This document shows positions 31,838 to 41,000 of a DNA stretch of 64,000 nucleotides, one piece after another. The stretch is from positions 1-64,000 of the IMG/VR virus record IMGVR_UViG_3300024346_000016, one strand, 5' to 3'. This DNA comes from a virus. The notes under the pieces were generated by a model. It ran no database searches. It saw only the letters and a list, made by a program, of their open reading frames with translations, and had not been told where the DNA came from. The translations under genes were made by a program, and so were the position numbers. Numbering within the stretch: the first letter of the stretch is position 1; each line of letters begins with the position of its first letter.

Positions 31838-33430
31838 TTACGCTTTAGTTTCTGTAGGTGGGTCTTGTACCATTAAGACCTCAGTAGTAAGCATCATAGA
31901 TGCAATCGAAACTGCATTTTCAATAGCTACTCTAGCTACTTTAGCTGGATCAATAATACCTGAGTCAATAAAATTACAATATTCTCTGGTTTTTACATTA
32001 TATTCTTGACCCCTATTCTTCATTTCTGAAAGAATTGCATCAGGTGACTCTCCTGCATTAGTTAAAATAACTCTAAATGGTGCTAGACATGATTCTAATA
32101 AGATTGTGCGACCTAGTCTATGTTCAAAGTTTTGAGTTTGAGCAATAGTTGGTGTTAAGTCTTCAGCAATTTTACAAAGTGCAACTCCACCGCCTACTAC
32201 AATACCTTCTTCAACTGCCGCTCTGGTTGCACCTATTGCATCGTCAATACGGTCAATTTTCTCACGCATTTCAATTTCAGAGTGGGCTCCTACTTTAATA
32301 ATAGCAACTCCACCATCTATTCTAGCAAGACGCTCTTTAAGAATTAGTGTTGCTGATTCGTTTGTGCTGTTTTCAATTTGAGCATTAATATCTGAAATAC
32401 GCTCCTTAATTGAGTCTTGGCTGCCTTCTCCACCTATAATTGTAGTAGAGTCTGCTGTAACAATAACTTTAGTGGCTGAACCTAATACTTCAGAAGCAAT
32501 GGTTTCAGCTAATGAATAACCCTCTCGTTCAGAGATGGTTTTGGCACCAGTTAGGATTGCAATATCGTCTAGGTTTTCTTTACGTAATTCTCCAAAGCCT
32601 GGCGCTCTAACCGCTGCTGCTTTAATTGTTCCTCTTAATTTATTAAGAACCATTGTATTTAAAGCATCGCCGTCTACACTTTCAGAAATAACCAATAGTG
32701 GACGACCTTTTTGATTTGAATATTCTAAGAACTGTACAATATCATTTAGCACAGAAACTTTACCATCTACTAATAAGATTAGGGCGTTTTCAAATTCAAC
32801 TTGAGGTTTTTCGTTAGAATTAATAAAATAAGGTGATAAGTAGCCTGATTTAAATTGCATTCCTTCTACTATATCAACATAAGTTTCAGCTGATTTACTT
32901 TGTTCAACTGTAATAATTCCATCAAATCCAACTGCTTCCATACATTGAGTAATTAAAGCACCCATAGATTCATCGTTATTTGCAGAAATTGTTGCAACTT
33001 GGTGAATGTGTGTAAGATCCTTAACTGGAATTGATGATTGACTTAGTGCTGCAACAATTTCAGTTAAAGCTGCATCCATACCTCTTTTTAATTCGATTGG
33101 GTTGGCTCCTGTCGCAACTGCTTTTAATCCTCTATTGAAAATTTCTTGAGTTAATACTGTTGCCGTGGTTGTACCATCGCCGGCTAACTGCGCAACTTTG
33201 TGTGCAACCTGTTTTACCATTTGTGCACCAACATCAGCAATATGATCAGATAATACTACTTCTCTAGCAACGGAAACTCCGTCCTTTGTAACAGCTAACC
33301 CGCCATCTCTTGCGATAACGACATTACGTCCACCTGGACCCATTGTTACTTTTACTGAATTGGCTAATGTATCAACACCAACTTTTAATCGGTTTCTTGC
33401 ATCAGCATCAAAAATTATGGTTTTTGACAT
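31838..33430 (-). CDS. groEL: Chaperonin GroEL
   Basis: 530 residues, near the cellular length (about 545). It forms the double-ring folding chamber with the GroES encoded at 19023. Visible: VKVTMGPGGRNVVI, the ATP-site DGTTTATVL with its catalytic Asp, VEGMQFKSGYLSPYF in the apical region, KAAAVRAPGFGELRKENL, and the equatorial VEEGIVVGGGVALC. The GGM-repeat tail of cellular GroEL is absent; the end is MVQDPPTETKA. It is clearly divergent from host GroEL, so it is a phage gene rather than recent host pickup. It is 15 bases downstream of the exonuclease gene. Confidence 0.96.
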   Translation of the reverse strand: MSKTIIFDADARNRLKVGVDTLANSVKVTMGPGGRNVVIARDGGLAVTKDGVSVAREVVLSDHIADVGAQMVKQVAHKVAQLAGDGTTTATVLTQEIFNRGLKAVATGANPIELKRGMDAALTEIVAALSQSSIPVKDLTHIHQVATISANNDESMGALITQCMEAVGFDGIITVEQSKSAETYVDIVEGMQFKSGYLSPYFINSNEKPQVEFENALILLVDGKVSVLNDIVQFLEYSNQKGRPLLVISESVDGDALNTMVLNKLRGTIKAAAVRAPGFGELRKENLDDIAILTGAKTISEREGYSLAETIASEVLGSATKVIVTADSTTIIGGEGSQDSIKERISDINAQIENSTNESATLILKERLARIDGGVAIIKVGAHSEIEMREKIDRIDDAIGATRAAVEEGIVVGGGVALCKIAEDLTPTIAQTQNFEHRLGRTILLESCLAPFRVILTNAGESPDAILSEMKNRGQEYNVKTREYCNFIDSGIIDPAKVARVAIENAVSIASMMLTTEVLMVQDPPTETKA

Positions 33431-33445
33431 TATGTTTAAATATTT

Positions 33446-34195
33446 TTATATAGTATTTCTTGTTATACTCTCTTCCTCGAACAAGTTTAGTCCAGAGACC
33501 TTTAATATAATACGGCCGAGGGCAATAACGTCCTCCATATTATATGTAGCAATTTCAGTAAGTCGACCTTGCCAAAATGCAGCTGGCACCTCTTCGCCTC
33601 GCATTGCTCCTTTAGGTGAAGGAATATCTAGGACTCCACAGATAAGATCTAGTGAAGCGAAACCCTCTTGCCAAGCACCAAATGACCAAACGTCCATTGT
33701 ATCTTGCATAGGAATTTCCCAAGGTTTTTTATTATGAAAGTGTAATTCATCTGGAATAGCAAGGCCATTAATTAATAGGCGTTTACATAGATAGGGAATA
33801 TCGAATCTTTTAATATTATGGCCAACTAAGACTCCGCCAGTTGCAAATATTTTAGAAATAGATTTTTGTGCTTTAAGTAAAAGCTCTTCTTCGTTTTCTC
33901 CTGAAATAGCAGCTACAATAAAGGTAGGCTCGCCGTCTTTATAAACAATACGACCAAAACTGATACAGACTATTCTACCGAACTCTGCTTGAAGTGCAGC
34001 TTTCTGTGTAAAAAGATCTTCATCGCTTAGGGTCTTATTATCTGGATATTTTTGTGAAAGAGTATCACGAAGGTAGTCGGCTCGCTTATGCCACTGACTC
34101 TGTAGGGCGGGGCTTAATGAATCTACCGCTTGGGTAGTAGTTGAGGTCTCGATATCAAAAAAGACCATCTTGGAAATTTGCTGTTGTGTAAACAT
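33446..34195 (-). CDS. Stand-alone PolB-type 3'-5' exonuclease (DEDDy)
   Basis: 249 residues. The DEDD motifs are visible: MVFFDIETS (Exo I), LVGHNIKRFDIPYLCKRL (Exo II, N/D), and YNMEDVIALGRI (Exo III, Y-x3-D). The QDTMDVWSFG and GAMRGEEVPAAFWQGR segments are typical of the predicted PolB-like exonuclease family (DNA_pol_B_exo2). It could proofread or trim 3' ends independently of the polymerase, which has its own exonuclease domain. It is the first gene of the leftward block; its ATG faces the divergent control region. Confidence 0.88.
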   Translation of the reverse strand: MFTQQQISKMVFFDIETSTTTQAVDSLSPALQSQWHKRADYLRDTLSQKYPDNKTLSDEDLFTQKAALQAEFGRIVCISFGRIVYKDGEPTFIVAAISGENEEELLLKAQKSISKIFATGGVLVGHNIKRFDIPYLCKRLLINGLAIPDELHFHNKKPWEIPMQDTMDVWSFGAWQEGFASLDLICGVLDIPSPKGAMRGEEVPAAFWQGRLTEIATYNMEDVIALGRIILKVSGLNLFEEESITRNTI

Positions 34196-34240
34196 TGCTT
34201 AATAATTTAAAAACAATATACTAAAGATTCTTAAGTTTTG

Positions 34241-34311
34241 GTCAGATTGAGACTCTTAATTCTTTATTTTTTAAAAATAAAGAGAATAGAGTCACTAAGT
34301 ATCAGTCTGAC
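34241..34311. repeat. Long AT-rich interrupted dyad in the divergent control region
   Basis: Nested inverted repeats: gtcaga/tctgac (34241-34246 and 34306-34311), gactct/agagtc (34251-34256 and 34288-34293) and a perfect 11-bp inner arm tctttattttt/aaaaataaaga around one T. It lies between diverging units, so it is not a terminator. It could extrude as a cruciform, be a protein-binding or origin site, or fold in a leader RNA. The rest of the 34196-34410 gap carries a promoter-like element (34346-34376). Confidence 0.6.
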
Positions 34312-34345
34312 ACCCTCCCAAACCTTTCCCTTATTTTATAGTGAT

Positions 34346-34376
34346 TTGGAATAAGGTTTTAGAAACCTTTTATAAA
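34346..34376 (+). promoter_or_regulatory. Candidate promoter with operator-like dyad for RuvC/gp55 genes
   Basis: TTGGAA, 19 bases, then TATAAA, ending 34 bases before the GTG of the resolvase gene. The spacer contains a perfect dyad aaggttt-tag-aaacctt (34353-34369), placed where a repressor or activator would overlap the promoter. Control of the late sigma gene from here would set the timing of the late switch. Confidence 0.45.
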
Positions 34377-34410
34377 TTTTTCAGTAAAGTATAGCAAATT
34401 ACCTAAGTAT

Positions 34411-35073
34411 GTGACTATTATAGGATTTGACTTCTCTATTAACTTCCCAGCTGCTTGTATCAGTCATGACTTCAAGACTTTTAAATGGGTTGCTGTCACA
34501 AACACCAAATTAAGTAAATCATATCTTCACTTCTTAGAAGGTATTAACCTAGAGTTTCCAGATATTCATATTATTAATTTAGGAGAAAAGAATAATAAAG
34601 GAGCAAGTTATTCAGACACTGAACGTAAGAAATTGCAAAATCAGATTCTGTTAGTCAATACTTTAATTGATACAGTTTTAACTAAAGTTATACAAAAGCC
34701 TATTATTGTAGGAATTGAAGGTTTTGCATATGGAGCTAAAGGTAATTCTCTAGTCGATATTGTTCAAACTACTGGAATTTTAAAGAAAACTATAGCAGAC
34801 CGCCTTTTAGATAGAAATTTATCTGGACTTTTTATATTTTCACCTTCGGAACTAAAGAATGCAATAGGAGCAAAGGGTAATGCTAATAAATTTGATATAT
34901 TTAATCAATTTATCGAAGACCCTAAAATAGATGCAGCCAGAGACTCAGCTTTAGCTAAATGCTTAAATAAATATAGAACAGAACTAGTCACATCATCTGA
35001 GATTAAATCACCATTTCCCGATCTAGTTGATTCGTATTTAAGCGTATTAAAAATTTACCAAGCACTAACGTAA
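34411..35073 (+). CDS. RuvC-like Holliday junction resolvase
   Basis: 220 residues with a GTG start (the ATG two codons before is in another frame and stops at once). RNase H-fold motifs: TIIGFDFSINFPA (first Asp), IIVGIEGFAYGAKGNS (Glu), SPSELKNAIGAKGNANK (typical of RuvC-like phage resolvases) and PFPDLVDSYLSVLKIY (final Asp). It would cut branched DNA before packaging, taking the place of T4 gp49. It overlaps the sigma factor gene by one base, so the two are co-expressed. Confidence 0.82.
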   Translation: MTIIGFDFSINFPAACISHDFKTFKWVAVTNTKLSKSYLHFLEGINLEFPDIHIINLGEKNNKGASYSDTERKKLQNQILLVNTLIDTVLTKVIQKPIIVGIEGFAYGAKGNSLVDIVQTTGILKKTIADRLLDRNLSGLFIFSPSELKNAIGAKGNANKFDIFNQFIEDPKIDAARDSALAKCLNKYRTELVTSSEIKSPFPDLVDSYLSVLKIYQALT

Positions 35074-35492
35074 TGGCAAGAATTAAAGACCCAAAGTTCT
35101 ATATTAATAATAGAGACTTTACTAACGAAATTATCCGATGCAAACACGGGTATTTAAATGAAGAAACTGGCTACCAGCACACAAAAGGGGAGCTTTCACC
35201 AAAAGCAATTGACTATTTTATCCTGTTGTCAAACCGTGCTATCCAAAAACTAGTATTTAAAAATCCACTAGACCGCGAGGACTGTATTCAATCGGCTCAA
35301 TTAGACCTTTTGCGATACTGGAGAAACTTTAATGAAGAGAAATCCAATAATGCATTTGCCTACTTTACACAAATCTCAAAAAACGGATATGCTAAAGAAT
35401 ATAAAAAGATTTATAAGCATATTGGAAAAGGCGAAAAGATAATTACTATTTCACTAAGCCACTCTGGCGAGAGCGAAATCTACACGATCTAA
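35073..35492 (+). CDS. gp55: Late transcription sigma factor (T4 gp55-like)
   Basis: 139 residues (T4 gp55 185). The block DREDCIQSAQLDLLRYWRNF followed by NAFAYFTQISKNGYAKEYKKI fits sigma region 2 (core binding and -10 recognition) as kept in T4-type late sigma factors; there is no region 4, as expected. It would direct host RNA polymerase to the TAATAAATAAC late promoters, the nearest of which lies 17 bases after its own stop. The gene is coupled to the resolvase by a TAATG overlap. Confidence 0.8.
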   Translation: MARIKDPKFYINNRDFTNEIIRCKHGYLNEETGYQHTKGELSPKAIDYFILLSNRAIQKLVFKNPLDREDCIQSAQLDLLRYWRNFNEEKSNNAFAYFTQISKNGYAKEYKKIYKHIGKGEKIITISLSHSGESEIYTI

Positions 35493-35508
35493 CTTGCCAT
35501 TTCCTGGC

Positions 35509-35519
35509 TAATAAATAAC
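35509..35519 (+). promoter_or_regulatory. Candidate late promoter for the tail/baseplate cluster
   Basis: taataaataac followed by an A-run, 15 bases before the ATG of the 839-residue gene. It is an exact copy of the element at 41985 and 61950. It lies between the sigma gene and the first large virion gene. Confidence 0.7.
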
Positions 35520-35533
35520 AAAAAGCCAAGTTG

Positions 35534-38050
35534 ATGCAACTGACTAATCTCATATTTTTTGATAAGTTTGGTGAAAACTATAACCTTCAAACAACTAAGT
35601 TCAACCAGGGGACAGGTTCTTCTGATACTATCTCTTGGTGGTACGGCCGAGAATACATTAATTCAGTTTCAGTTGGATTGTACGACAGCCGACAGATTTT
35701 TTTAGTAGAAAAGGCCGCCAGTAGTTATAAATTTCCTAAACTTTCGCAAAACGAAAGAATTGTTGTTAAATGGGAAACAGCCGACTCATCCGCCGAGGCA
35801 TTCTTTTTATATTTAGTTAAACAGGATATCACAGGCAACAGCAATGTAGATACGCCTTATATTGAAAAGGTTAACCAGGTTATTATTAATCATTCGGATT
35901 ATGCAAATGGATCTTCTTCTCAACTTGATATAAATTTACCCCTACAAATTAACGTTGCGTTTTCTCCAATTGAAGAATCGATTTACCAGAGAAAACTAAT
36001 AGCCTACCATGAAACGCTTTCTAATGGATCAGTTATAAACTCAACTAAAATCCTAGAACTTGACTATTATGGTGAGGGCGAAGACGAAGATGCTAGATAT
36101 AGAATGTGGCTAGAAAATTTTGGAATATCTTTCCATAAAGACGACGCCCAATTACTAAAGGATTATGATATTAAAGAGGCCCTACCAGATTGGACTCAAA
36201 TTGACCAAGCTAGAAAACAGCTTCTTGTAAATAGGGATCAGGTTTTTCCATATGTTGGAACCTACAAAGGCTTAAGCAATTTTATAAACCTATTTGGTTA
36301 TAAAGACACACTAGACGTTAAGGAATTTTGGCAAAACACCAACAATTCATCGGCTGCTCTAAACCAATTTGCTCTAGTTAATATAACTGATTTCTTAGAT
36401 GATGGCAAAATTGATAACATGGTACATGTTTCAACCGGTGGAGCAGTTTTAGATTCTGGTCAATTTAAAAAGACCTCATTTATTGCCCTGTGCTATCAGT
36501 TTACTAAAGCCACAGATAATTATGATGAAGATGGCTTACCAGAAGTAATTGAAACAACTGACTTTACCCCAGCTGAAATTTTCTATAAATTAGACGGCCT
36601 TGCTAAAAAGGTAAAACGCGAAATTTTACCTATTCATGTAGTAGTTCGAGATATTATTGGCGAGTTTATATTTTTTGAAAAATTCAATATTAGATATTGG
36701 TCAGACGACGTACAATCAAGAAGTATTGATATTAATACTAAAATTAAAGCAGCTGTTGATTTTCCAGGTTCAACAATTGCGGTTCCTTATATTAGAGATA
36801 TTCGACCAATATTTTATTCAGCTGAAGCTGATTCAACTGATCCAACTAAAATTTTAACAGGCTTTCCTAAATATTCGTTTAACACTGGTAAAAATAAAAG
36901 TGGAGTATTTTCTGCAATTGCTAATCCATACGATAACCAACAACACTATTCAGCAACTCAACACCTGGCATTAATTAGTGCAGTTGAGGTTTTCTATAAT
37001 CAAGTACAAACCGAAGAGTGGAAAAAACACGGTAAGGCCTATTACTGGTCAAATGGAGAAGTTAACGTTAAAGAACAACTTGCATGTCCAATTATATTAA
37101 CAGCTAACCTGCCTAAATATAAAATAATGGACTATGACGGAATCACATTTGCAGACTTAGAAACAGAAGGAGCTAGGGTCAGAGATATTATAACATATTT
37201 AAATTTAGTTGATGCTGAGTGGATTATTACCAAAAATGCACCTAACCCATATAAGTGGAGTTTCCGTGGATCAATCTATGATTTTAATCAAATTGTTCAC
37301 TTTTTACCCTATGTTGGAGACTACTTAATTGAATTAAGAGTTTACGACCAATTTGCAGGTATTTCAGTAGACTTTATTAAGTTTACCGTAAAACCAACAA
37401 TAGCATCAACCGTTGGATTTACCAGAACTTCTGATAAATTTTCATATCAATTTAAAGATTTAACCAATGTTACAGTTGGAGATATGGGAGGTAGTTATAT
37501 GTTTAACCCAAATGTAACAATTGCGTCATTTACACAAAAAATAGGGGCAATTGATTTAGAAAAGGAACTTTTTGATTGGGCATATTATTCCGCAAATTTT
37601 AGTAATAATACTTCACCGACTAGTGCCAAAATAAAGGATAAATTAACCGGTCAATATAAAGAATTGGGCGACTCTACCCTAACTTCAGACTACTCTTATA
37701 GTTGGGGATTAGGCGAAAACTCACTAAAACCTAGAATGAGTGATCTTGCTGATGCTAAAATTGGAGACCTATTTCATACAAAATTCTATCAATTGTCTTA
37801 TCAATCTGATTTTTTACAAGGATTTTCAATTGCGGCTCCGACCATAGGTTACAAAATTAGATTGGGTCTACATGATCCATATACAGTGCCTAGCTATATT
37901 AGCGTTACCAATTTAGTTGATCAATTAAATATTTCAACGCATAGTGCAATTTCTAAATTTAGATATCGTGCGGTAAATAATCAAGTATATGCAACCGCAA
38001 AAGAAAGTTCAAATACAAATAATTTTACCGTAAAAGTAACTCAACTATAA
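35534..38050 (+). CDS. Large virion protein, probably baseplate/tail (838 residues)
   Basis: The ATG at 35534 is preferred over a TTG one codon earlier. The N-terminal 200 residues are beta-rich. The middle has VFPYVGTYKGLSNFINLFGY, resembling a motif of baseplate/tail-tip proteins, then a charged helical stretch. A PKD/Ig-like domain with WSFRGSIYDF and GDYLIELRVYDQF lies near residues 570-630. No named family is recognised. It is first in the late cluster, directly after a late promoter, 1 base before the next gene. A baseplate role is inferred from context. Confidence 0.75.
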   Translation: MQLTNLIFFDKFGENYNLQTTKFNQGTGSSDTISWWYGREYINSVSVGLYDSRQIFLVEKAASSYKFPKLSQNERIVVKWETADSSAEAFFLYLVKQDITGNSNVDTPYIEKVNQVIINHSDYANGSSSQLDINLPLQINVAFSPIEESIYQRKLIAYHETLSNGSVINSTKILELDYYGEGEDEDARYRMWLENFGISFHKDDAQLLKDYDIKEALPDWTQIDQARKQLLVNRDQVFPYVGTYKGLSNFINLFGYKDTLDVKEFWQNTNNSSAALNQFALVNITDFLDDGKIDNMVHVSTGGAVLDSGQFKKTSFIALCYQFTKATDNYDEDGLPEVIETTDFTPAEIFYKLDGLAKKVKREILPIHVVVRDIIGEFIFFEKFNIRYWSDDVQSRSIDINTKIKAAVDFPGSTIAVPYIRDIRPIFYSAEADSTDPTKILTGFPKYSFNTGKNKSGVFSAIANPYDNQQHYSATQHLALISAVEVFYNQVQTEEWKKHGKAYYWSNGEVNVKEQLACPIILTANLPKYKIMDYDGITFADLETEGARVRDIITYLNLVDAEWIITKNAPNPYKWSFRGSIYDFNQIVHFLPYVGDYLIELRVYDQFAGISVDFIKFTVKPTIASTVGFTRTSDKFSYQFKDLTNVTVGDMGGSYMFNPNVTIASFTQKIGAIDLEKELFDWAYYSANFSNNTSPTSAKIKDKLTGQYKELGDSTLTSDYSYSWGLGENSLKPRMSDLADAKIGDLFHTKFYQLSYQSDFLQGFSIAAPTIGYKIRLGLHDPYTVPSYISVTNLVDQLNISTHSAISKFRYRAVNNQVYATAKESSNTNNFTVKVTQL

Positions 38051-38051
38051 T

Positions 38052-41000
38052 ATGTCAGTATTCGCTTTTTGTTATCAATTAACTATACCAGATTCAGTTG
38101 AAAGATTTGGAAAAACTTTAGTGTATACTCAACCGGGAGAACCACAACCAATTTCTATACAATTGGACCAAATGTATATGGAAGTATCAATGGGCCCAGA
38201 AGGAAATACCTATTATTTTTGTGCATCTGGACAAAGTGAACCAGTTCTTTTAGTATCTGGTCAAATTTCAAATTTCTCAGAATACGGCATGACCTTAACT
38301 GGAGGTTTTTCTCCGTGTACAGCGGATGATGAGTGTTCTCCTGGATATATTGGCGATCAAACCGAGTCAATGTGTTATTCAATTGCAATTAACACAGTAG
38401 ATAATTCACTATCGGATGTAGAATTTCGGTATACTCCAGTCGGCGACCAATTTTATTCTCAGGTATTTGCATCAAACTGGTCAACTTATACTACTTCGGG
38501 AAATGTCAGAACACTATATATGTGTTCATCAACGACACCAACTATATTATTATACGGTGAACCTATATTTGACCCAGAATCATATGGAATTATAGTAGCC
38601 GGCGGCACCTCAACCTGTACTAGCGATTCAGCATGTGCGCCAGCTTCGACGCCAGTAAATTGTACACTAAGCGCTTGGGGTTATGGTGCAACTCAAGAAA
38701 CTTGGGTGGCTGGCGCATTTTCACCGTGCCAATTAAGAAACGGCTCATATCAAAGATTTCAAACTCGCTATGTAATAACACCGGCTTCGGGCGGAGGTAC
38801 ATGTAATGGTGCAACTATTGAATATACAGCATGTACGCCGGCATCAACCGGAACGGTTGCTACCTTAACTACACCAACTGTTAGTGCAATAACTGCAGGT
38901 ACTGCAACTGTAACCACAACAATTTCAAATAACGGCGGCAGTGATGTAACAGCAGTAAGATTTAGGCTATATCAAAATTCAGTTTTAGTATCAAATATAG
39001 CCATAACAAGCTTTAATCTTGGAATTTCTGTGCAGTTTACTGGATTAACGCCGCTTACTCAATATACAGTGGATGCAGTCGCAACTAACTCAACTGGAAA
39101 TGGTACATCTCAAATTACGACATTTACTACCCTTAGTAATAGTAGTATATCAACTCCAACTATAAGTAACCTAACTCAAACCGGCGCTACCCTAAGCTCA
39201 ACATTTACTAATAGTTCTGGCGATATCTACACTAGATATGGTCTTTTATTTAAACTGGGTAACTCTACCAATTTAGTAGATGGCGCAGCTGGCGTAGTTA
39301 GAGTTGACACCGGCGTGCTTGCACCAAATATTAGTCCAGCTGCCTTAATTAGTCAATTGAGCGGTCTTACCGCAAATACTCAGTATTATGCAAAAGCCTA
39401 TGCTCAAAAAGACGATGGGCTTACCTTTTTATATTCAGCTGCAGTATCGGTCAACACCGCAGGTATTGCAACTGGTACTAATTTAGCCCAATTGGGGTTA
39501 ACAACAATTGCTTTATCTGGAAGTAATGAATCAGCTGAATCATATAGATTTATTACAAATTCTGCTGCAAATTCAAACCGATCTTATATTTCAACGTTTG
39601 ACCCGTCCAGTGAAGATCCTACTCCTGGTGTATATCAGTTAACGACTACTCTACAACAGGTTAATTTAACTACTCTAACCTGGGCAGTAGAAAGAAAACT
39701 TAGTCCAAGTGATACTATATGGAAACCGTTTGCAATAGTCAACGGAACAACTGACCTTGCATCAATTCAAGCTCCAGAAATGTGGACATATTATCAATAT
39801 GCAGCAGATTTAACTTCCCTTGCATTTAGGCCAAGTGTTCCAGGCTATTATCGACTAGTCTTGTCTGGTTTGTTTCAAGACGGATCTGAATTTAGCGTAA
39901 ATAGAGAGCTGGTAATCGGTCGCCCAGTTTCCGATATAGATTTATCGTATACTCAATTAAGACAAGGAATAGCTTCGATGGTTCAAGTTACGACCCAGCC
40001 GGACTCACCAGAGTGGATTCCTGAATTTGCAACAGACGGTCTATATAGCGTAGCTGTTAGTCAAAGTGGCACAACTCTTTTGGCTAACTTTATATCAAAC
40101 AATGTAAATAGATCATTTACTGCACTATGGGTAATTGCCACTGACAATCAACAGGTTACGCCAACCTTAACCGTGATCTATAATTCACCATTTAAAAATT
40201 CGTCGCTACTAAATAGTTTTACTAAACAGATTCCAGTAACAGTATTACCCCCAATGCCGGTTATAGACTTTGCCAATTTACAAATATTTGCAAATCCAAT
40301 CAGCAGCGGCTCAAATATCACATTTAGTGCTGCTACTGAATTTGTTAATAATTATGTTATTACATCAAGTTTAGGATCAGGAACAACAAATAACCCAATA
40401 ACATACAATAGCGTTGCAGCTGGCACATATGATATTACTGTAACTGGAACAAACAATAGTACAGGTGTTATTCAAACAACATCTTCAACCAGATCGCTTA
40501 TTATACAAGCTGCATCTCCAATTTTATCGCAGGTGCCTCAACAAACAGTGGGCAGAAACCTATATGTAGATATTAATACACTGTCTTTTGTTAATTTAAA
40601 TGGGTCAATATTTAACGGACTTAATATAACAGCAAACCCAACCCAAGGAACAGTAACCTTTAATAATTACGTAATTAGATATATTCCAAACCAGGACTAT
40701 ACTGGAACTGACCTGTTTACATTTAGAGTACTTGGATCAAGCGGCACCTCATCAAATAGAGTCAATGTATCAATCTTAGTAGCTGCTCCAAGTTTTACCG
40801 TCGGATCTGCTAACGCCCCTATTGTTTTTAATTCAACTGAGGTTGGCGCAAGTAGAGACCTAACTATACCAATTACAAACACAGGCTCCTCTAGTAAACT
40901 TGCAATACAGACAATAACACTAGACCAAGACTCAGATGAATTTAAACTGGTATTAACCTCTGGTCAAACTGAAACTGAGGTTAGCGCAATTAATAGTATT

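Noticed and set aside
34251-34293. Hairpin as a transcription terminator
   Set aside because: It lies between diverging genes, the stem is AT-only in its centre, and no terminal T-run follows the arms on either strand.
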